Shown here piece by piece: positions 57,507 to 64,000 of a stretch of DNA of 64,000 nucleotides. This stretch comes from Poecilobothrus nobilitatus (taxonomy: Eukaryota > Arthropoda > Insecta > Diptera > Dolichopodidae), in assembly GCA_947095535.1 (NCBI GenBank), contig OX352773.1:266096515-266160514 (forward strand). The letters run 5' to 3'. Each line of letters begins with the position of its first letter. The stretch's first letter is position 1. Both the position numbers and the translations under genes were made by a program. The notes under the pieces are model-generated. The model made no database searches. It saw only the letters and a list, made by a program, of their open reading frames with translations, and was not told the origin of the DNA.

Positions 57507-58808
57507 AAGGGTATTTCAAATTGAGTTATCAAAAGTGGGGGGGCGTGTGTAACACACTTCAAACATTGAATTAAATGCACCCATATTATCATTTTGACAG
57601 TTGAAGGTTTTCCATTTATAAAAATGGAGTCGTATACATTACAACAACGTGTTGAAATTATTGAATTATTTTATGAAAATGGTCGATCTGTAAGAAATGT
57701 ATTTCGCAAATTACGCGATGTTTATGGTCGACATAATCGTCCAACTCAGCAACAAATTAGTAATATTTTGCGGAAATTTCAAGAAACTGGTGCAGTACAT
57801 GATTGAGAAAGACATCAGTATGCTCGTGCTAGTCTCAGACAAGAAAATATTAGTGCTGTGGAGTGATGGTGTTACAGCTGACCCCACCATGTCAATTTTC
57901 CAACGTTCACAACAATTGGGACTTTCTGAGTTAACTGTATGGCGTATTATGCACAAAGATTTAGCGTTGAAGGCCTACAAATTGACACAAGAATTGCTGC
58001 CACAAGGTCATCCATGTGTCAGAACGTTGCCAATTGGATACTGGAAGAAAACGACGAGTTTTAAAAAAAAATCATCTTTTCGGACGAAGCACATTTTGAG
58101 ATCGGTGGCTACGTTAATTAACAAGATTGCCGTATTTGGGGAGAGGAATATCCTTCCGTGATCCAAGAGGTGACAACGCATCCACAAAGAGTCACTGTTT
58201 GGTGTGCATTGTGGTCTGGTAGTGTGATTGGTCCGTACTTTTTGGAAAATGATGCTGGAGCAGCCATAACCGGTAACGGTACCAGGTATCGCGACTTGAT
58301 CGTAACTTTTTTAAGGCCAAAACTGGAAAATATTGATACTAAGGACTTGTGGTTTCAACAAGATGGGGCTACGGGTCATACAGCCAGAGAAACGCTGCAA
58401 TTACTGCATACAAAGTTTTCACACCGTGTTATTTCCAGATTTGGTGACATGGTTGGCCTTCAAAATCCTGCGATTTGACACCGTTAGACTTCTTTCTCTA
58501 GGGCTATGTGAAAGGATAGGGGCTACAAGGATAATCCTCGAAGCCTTGAAGCATTGAAAGCAGAAATTATTCCAGTTATTGGTGAGATAGATCCGCAATT
58601 AGCCCGAATGTGACCGAAAATTTTGATAAAACAAACAGGTACTGTAGAGACGCAAGAGGTGGTCACATGGGATATATCATTTTCAGAGTATAAATGGAGT
58701 ATAAATCAAACATTGTACTTCAAAAATAAATAAAAACTTTTCCAGTTTTAATTCAAATTCTGTGCCTTTTAAGTATTTACTTTTGAAAACTCAATTTTAC
58801 AGACCCTT
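57507..58808 (+). mobile_element. Full-length but inactive mariner element
   Basis: 1302 bp, bounded by 30-bp inverted repeats (57507-57536, starting aagggtatttcaaattgag; and 58779-58808) with about five mismatches. Each is flanked by the TA dinucleotide expected for a Tc1/mariner insertion. The transposase frame inside is broken. Confidence 0.85.
57624..58693 (+). pseudogene. mariner transposase (DD41D-like), inactivated
   Basis: Cut-and-paste transposase, no longer encodable. The N-terminal DNA-binding part begins MESYTLQQRVEIIELFYENG and continues to an in-frame TGA after GAVHD (57804-57806). After a frame change, the middle part reads QQLGLSELTVWRIMHKDL and TQELLPQGHP (within 57845-58030). 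The first catalytic Asp is in FSDEAHFEIGGY, in another frame near 58075, followed by an in-frame TAA. The second Asp is in LWFQQDGATGHTARETL (58350-58400). Another frameshift precedes the third Asp, in LTPLDFF (near 58475). The C-terminal ARGGHMGYIIF leads to a stop at 58691-58693. Spacing of the last two Asp residues is consistent with the DD41D (rosa-like) group. Confidence 0.85.
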
Positions 58809-60299
58809 TATTATGATATATATATAGGCTCTCTCTTTCGTATACTAGTGACTTAACGAATGTTGTTTTAAATGATAACGAATGATTTTTACGACTACGA
58901 TAATAAGTTAATGATAAATGTCATGCAAAATCGTATGAAAACAACCTATAATAACAACTACAGTTATGTTATTCTAAAGCAGACATTCCACTTTAATTTT
59001 CTATAATGACTTGCTTAGAACCAAACGATTTCTGAGGAACCGTTAAAACATATTAAATTCAAAAATAAAAAGATACAATTGTAAAATATAATCTTGTAAA
59101 CCAAGGATGAACTCAGTAAAGCTGGTGGATGAAGCTTCTTTCACAGCAAAGATCAAAATGAATAAATAAATAAAAAAATAAAAATGGTACGAGCAGTAGT
59201 GTGTCAGATTCATATAACATGACTTACATAATCTTAAAAATTAATGTTTAAAAATATTAAAAATTTATGTCTAAGAATGTAAATCTACAAATTTTGATCT
59301 CAGTGACAATTTTCTATGAATCACCTAGATTATAAAGTACCTAAAGTATGTAAGCGTATCTATCAGTTTTATGAAGTGCTATTATTCTTCATTTATAAAC
59401 TATAAATTAGAGTTCCCGGCGTTATTTGACGTAGTTTGCTGATGATAATGATGATAATGATAATCTTATGAGAAGAGATTTCAATATTTTAATAACTGCC
59501 AAAAATGTTATGTTGTTAAAACTTAAACACATTTCTTAATATACTTAATTAGTTTATTTAAATTTTTTTTTCTAAGGCTTGTGCCAATCTTCAAAGACTT
59601 ATTATGCTCTTGGTAGTGTGATATTCATACTGATTACATCCTCTTTAGTGAATATATTGGGATGAAAATTCTAACGACTAACGAAGCACATTGGCTAGGA
59701 ATTAAAATTTGAGGTTGAGTTACCATCTGTTGGGTTAGTGGAACTTGACAAAAATTTGTTTCAGTATTTTTTTCAAATCTGTTCTACAAAAATTGATATT
59801 AATCGGAAACTAAATGTCAAATTTTGAACTCCATTAGTCAAACCTTTTAGGCGGAAGAACAGGCTCTCGGGCCTCCGGAACTCGAACGCGAAATAGATAC
59901 ATTTTTTGGTTGATATATTAAATAATTTACCTAAGTCCTCTGATTCTTTTAAAAATTATAAACCAATATATTTATATATATACCTAGTGCTGTATACCAA
60001 TATTATTTTTAATCAAAAAAGTAAAATCGGACTTTGAATTTAAAATTTTGATTTTAATGTAATATATATGTATAAAACTAAAAACTGAATGAAAAACCAA
60101 GGCTATTACGGCACACCTGCAAGACAATACAAAACATTTTGGAATAATTGTCACTACTTTTGTATCAACAATTTCAATTTTTTTTTTTTTATTTCAAGGA
60201 AACCCTGCATAAGTTTCTAGGATATAAACCTTTAAGAAAATCCGTTGCACGTATAAGAATATAACATTCTTGTGTTTCTTGTGTTGAATATAACATTCA
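58809..60299. other. AT-rich DNA, no gene seen
   Basis: Contains a short (atgataatg)-type run near 59440-59460 and otherwise AT-rich sequence. No gene or element recognised. Confidence 0.5.
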
Positions 60300-60860
60300 A
60301 TTCTTGTGTTTTAACAGTTTTCAAATTTACTGGTGTCTAAAAATAGCAAATTTTCAACAATTTACTCCAAGACAACTAGTGCTTAAACAGGAGGGGAAAT
60401 AAGTACACTATATTTTTCTGAAAAACTTTATGCTTATTCTCAAAGATTTCCTCCTCTCAAAAGATTCAAGGTTCTGACTAACAGCGCTCCGGAAATACGG
60501 ATGAACCAAAATTTTATAAAAATTTACTTTCACATAACTGTAAATTTCAATACCAAATTATAAAAACACATACAGTTTTATATCAAAACTTAAAAATATT
60601 TTCTGCCGTTATATGTTTTCAGATTGAAAAAGTAATCAACAAAACTAAAGATTTAAACATTTTAAAATAAAGTTTTTTTCAACTTTGACAAGATGTAGCC
60701 TCGTAATAGATAAAAACTTGTTTCACAAAATTAATATTTTCCGTTAATAAATCGTATTAAAATTCCGTTGCTCAATCTTAAACAGTATAGAACTTTTGAA
60801 GACAGACGGACGAACTAATATACAAATTCTTAAAAAAAAAAATTTAAAGTGTGTTAAAAA
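60300..60860 (+). mobile_element. Degenerate family D/A-like relic
   Basis: Old plus-strand copy: ctggtgtctaaaaatagcaaatt, aaacaggaggggaaat, tttcacataactgtaaattt, tgtagcctcgtaatag and gacagacggacgaac occur in family order, but with many changes. Ends are not recognisable. Confidence 0.5.
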
Positions 60861-61129
60861 TAAAAACTAATAAAAAGAAAATTATTATAAGATAAATATT
60901 TAAGTGCAGCAACTATTATAACTTTAAATAATGAAAGTAACTTTTAACAATTGTCAGTAACATACGAACATAAAATGTACATACATACATACCATTTTTA
61001 TATAAGTCGTCATTTCTTCATCAAAGTAAATTTAACATACACTAATTTAAAAATTCATTGGATTGCATTTATGAAAAAAAGGAAAAGGGAAAGAGAAAAA
61101 AGAACAAAAGATTTTTAAGTAATTAATTC
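60861..61129. other. AT-rich spacer
   Basis: No feature recognised. Confidence 0.4.
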
Positions 61130-61355
61130 AATCGTTTAAAAATCACAACTAAACGCCACTTCTTACAAAACATTATAAAATATCTTTAAATTATTATTGA
61201 TTTTTCTCTGATTCGGAAGCTTATTAAAAAACGAAATCTTTAAAATGAGATATCTGGCAAAGGAGAACTTTATGTAGTTTATGTATTACAGTAGTTGGAT
61301 GTGTAAATTTTATGGGTAAAATAACAGGTTCAATATAATATGAATGGATCCATTG
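61130..61355 (+). repeat. Repeat R, uninterrupted copy
   Basis: Carries in order cgtttaaaaatcacaactaa, gatttttctctgattcggaa, cttattaaaaaacg, taaaatgaga and aatatgaatggatccatt. It matches the two halves around the D element at 42239-43042 and therefore shows the site without the insertion. Confidence 0.6.
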
Positions 61356-61984
61356 GATAAAATTAATTGATTTATGCGCTTTAACACTAAGCCACTCAAA
61401 TCGTCAAAGCCAATTTTAAAACTCCTATTATTTTTAGTAATATCAACAATAGATCTTTTCAATGTTTTCGCTTTTCAAATTTATTTATTTATTATTAACA
61501 GCTTTTATTGAACTTACTAGTGGTTAAAGGAATCGTGGAATCTTGCAAGCTATTTTAGACACACCTCCCGTTGAGCTAGATACTTGCAATTTTGAACACA
61601 GTTTAGATTCCGGTCGTGAATAATAATACTAAAAAAACAGTAGAGAAGTTAACTAAATTAGCAAAATAAAAATTTCATACAAAGATATTACAGATTTACA
61701 GATATACAGAAAGATATTAACAGAATTGTTAGAGAGTAAAATAATAATATGAAATTTGCCTTGACATGTGGTTCATGTTTGTTCGGTTGTTACCTTTTAA
61801 TTAGCTATACACAAAACTAAATGTATTTAACACCAAAAATAATATAATATAATAATATAGTTTATATTATTTTTGATAATACACAATCTTTTACATTTAG
61901 TTAAATATTGAAAATATTGCCTCCAGCTTTTATATTAATTTCACGCGCTTTATGGCACATATAAAAATGCTATCTTGAAATTTG
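61356..61984. other. AT-rich DNA, no gene seen
   Basis: No feature recognised before the LINE relic. Confidence 0.4.
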
Positions 61985-62976
61985 ATATAATCTGCAAAGT
62001 ACAAGCTGGTCTTGATGATAAGAAAAAAGTAATTGCTATATTCTTCGATGTCAAAAGATGAAATAAAAAGCGATTTGGAAAAACACAATTTTGGAGTAAT
62101 CCAAGGCAGCTCACTTCGCCAAGCGGGTTACTACAACTGTACATAAGCGGGTTACTAAAACTGAAATTAAAAAGTACTTTATTTATGTATGCTGATGATA
62201 TGGTGATTGTTTATCAAGAAACGTCAATTATGAACTTAGAAAGTACTATTCAACGAGATATAGAGCTGGTTAATAATTGGATGAATCGACATAAGCTAAG
62301 TAAAACCAAATTTATAATTTTTAAAAGAAAGTCTGCAGATTACCTTAATATAAAATATAGCAATAACCAACTTGAAATGGTTAAAAAATATAAATACTTA
62401 TAGGGGTAATTGTAGATAAAAATTTGACGTGGCAAAGTCAAATTTTGGAACAAACAAAAAAGGCAAGAAAAATAGCTGGAATATTCAAGTTGATTGGTAA
62501 AAGAGTGCCACATAAAATTAAAAGCTCAATTTACTACAGTTTGTTCCATTCAGTAGTTACTTATGACATACAAATTTGGGGAAATACTTATGATAAATAC
62601 ATAAAATTACTACAAAGAGTACAAAATAAGGCTATTAAAAATGTATATTGTTATAAGTATAAAACGTAAACTCGTATAGTTCACAATGAAAACAAAATTA
62701 TGCCTTTAAGCCTCCACATAAAATGCAAGTTGGCAACACAAGTCTATATGATTATGACAAATAATATAAACACAAATACGGTGCTTAATTTAAATAAAAA
62801 TACACACAACTATAATACCAGAATATCAAATGATATAAGAATAAAGTCGTCAAGGATGAGATTTAACAACTGTGATACTGTTTATAATATAGCTTTTAAG
62901 TTATATAATGAATTACCGTATGAAATTGAAAACTTAAAAAAAATAGGTACATTTAACTTCAAAATGAAAAAATATT
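61985..62976 (+). pseudogene. LINE reverse transcriptase relic, cut at its 3' end by family A copy 5
   Basis: Broken frames read as a LINE reverse transcriptase. AGLDDKKKVIAIFFDVK (catalytic motif A region) is at about 62006, then a deletion and frame change. MYADDMVIVYQE with the catalytic YADD starts at 62185. YYSLFHSVVTYDIQIWGN and KLLQRVQNKAIKNVY fall within 62424-62669. A C-terminal segment from 62700 contains NTHNYNTRISND and IAFKLYNELPYEIENL. Frameshifts occur at about 62402, 62670 and elsewhere. The last frame runs directly into the family A 3' end (YLYP is encoded partly by A sequence). It is a diverged relative of 43376-44290. Confidence 0.75.
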
Positions 62977-64000
62977 TATACCCGTACGATAAATATCGGG
63001 TATAATAAAATTACTCCTCCGTTTGTAACACCTCGAAATAAGCGAGCTAAATATACCTTCAAAGGTATGGATCGGATCAGAATCAAATTCTGAGTCGATT
63101 AAGCCATGTCCGTCCGTCCGTCAGCGCGCTAACTCAAAAACTAAGAAAGCTAGAATCTTGAAATTTACACAAAATATTCTGGGAGCAATTTTTAGGTTCC
63201 CTGTTTTTTTTTGTTGAGTTCGGACCAAAACTTCGGGTAGCTCCCGAACAACTAACTTTTAGATCATCACAATTTTTTTGAAATAGAGCCATGAAATTTT
63301 AACTGCTGATAGATACCATAAAAACATTAATTTTTTGTCCATACAAACATTTTTGTAGCCCCACCCGATAAGGAGCTACAGCCCCCCAAAGTTCGAAAAA
63401 TCTCTATATTTAAATTGTTATAACACAAGCTATAATAAATTTATACTTGTGGCATACGGTGTCTTAATTTACCGTTATGCGAAACTGAATTATTGCAAAA
63501 TCCTTTAACTCTTCTATCTTCTAAACAGTTTAAGTTGGAAACTTGAAATTTTGACAGAAGTTAGATCTTTGAAAATAAGTATGAGTCATTTCAGAATTTT
63601 TTTTTGTATCACCCCACGTTTAGGAGATATAAGGGGTCAAAAACTGAAAATTTCCTATTTTTAAACACCTGTAACTTGAACACCCTTTAAAATTTTTTTC
63701 AAGTAATACACAAAATTTAAAGCTTCAAAATTATACTCTTATTTCTGTTAACAAATTTTTTTAATAATATAGTTACTTTATAATTGACGAATGTGTTACT
63801 TGATTTTTTCAAATAATTTTCTAACAAATTTCTTTAACGAATTTTTTGCATTTTGTTTTACTCGATAATTTGAAATTATTAAATACATTTACATACATAT
63901 ATGTATTTTATTGTACTTATAAGAAATTATTCTATTAATGGAAATACTTTTAAAAAAATGTTGCAATACTGTTAAAAAAATGTTTGTAAGTAAATTTAAT
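62977..64000 (-). mobile_element. Family A element, copy 5, running off the window
   Basis: The minus-strand 3' hairpin begins at 62977 (tatacccgtacgataaatat, a variant loop). The (GTCC)n tract is the shortest, about 3.75 units near 63109. The interior aligns with other A copies to about 63885, where a deletion joins gaaattatt to acatttacatacatatatg. Sequence after about 63940 no longer matches well. The 5' end is not in the window. Confidence 0.75.

Noticed and set aside
43376..63005. LINE relics at 43376 and 61985 as copies of one duplicated locus with repeat R
   Set aside because: Repeat R precedes both, but the two reverse transcriptase relics are clearly diverged from each other and the spacing differs. 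A single segmental duplication is therefore not supported.

Overview
This is a 64-kb, very AT-rich, gene-poor eukaryotic window dominated by transposable elements. It looks like genomic DNA of a dipteran fly. Three things support this: interspersed elements carrying (GTCC/GGAC)n proto-microsatellites of the mini-me/DINE-1 type known from Diptera, introns of about 60 bp, and an insect-specific odorant receptor gene. The species cannot be told from sequence alone. There is no sign of bacterial organisation, CRISPR, rRNA or functional tRNA genes.

Only one host gene can be supported: a six-exon odorant receptor (7tm_6 family) on the minus strand at 54178-55626. It has five canonical GT-AG introns of 56-64 bp and an intact predicted protein of 381 residues. 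All other recognisable coding sequence belongs to mobile elements. These are a nearly complete CR1-group LINE at about 23366-28790 (intact ORF1; ORF2 with one frameshift), relics of at least four other LINE reverse transcriptases (36130, 40476, 43376, 61985), a gypsy-type gag relic (41540) and a full-length but decayed mariner with both terminal repeats (57507-58808).

The dominant layer is four families of non-autonomous elements, here named A, B, C and D. They share one architecture: a 5' end starting AACRAG, subterminal inverted repeats, a (GGAC)n tract near the 3' end, and a 3' terminal hairpin. B, C and D also carry internal tandem arrays. This matches Helentron-associated interspersed elements (HINEs), the DINE-1 group. 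A copies lie at 1567, 3868, 13367, 47930 and 62977. B copies lie at 8182, 29991, 44339 and 51560, plus fragments. C copies lie at 21038 and 37170. D copies lie at 3576/5478, 38840 and 42239, plus older relics. Several are nested: A in D, A in a LINE, and D in another repeat.

Smaller elements include a tRNA-derived SINE (6690, 17246, 33867; two copies with perfect target duplications), two further tRNA-like repeat families, a 97-bp GC-rich MITE with a 9-bp target duplication and a neighbouring empty site, a 1.2-kb element with 24-bp perfect terminal repeats, two other inverted-repeat elements, and a 46-bp perfect palindrome. The remaining DNA is AT-rich sequence in which I see no gene. The 'system' here is therefore a layered transposon community rather than an operon-like gene set.
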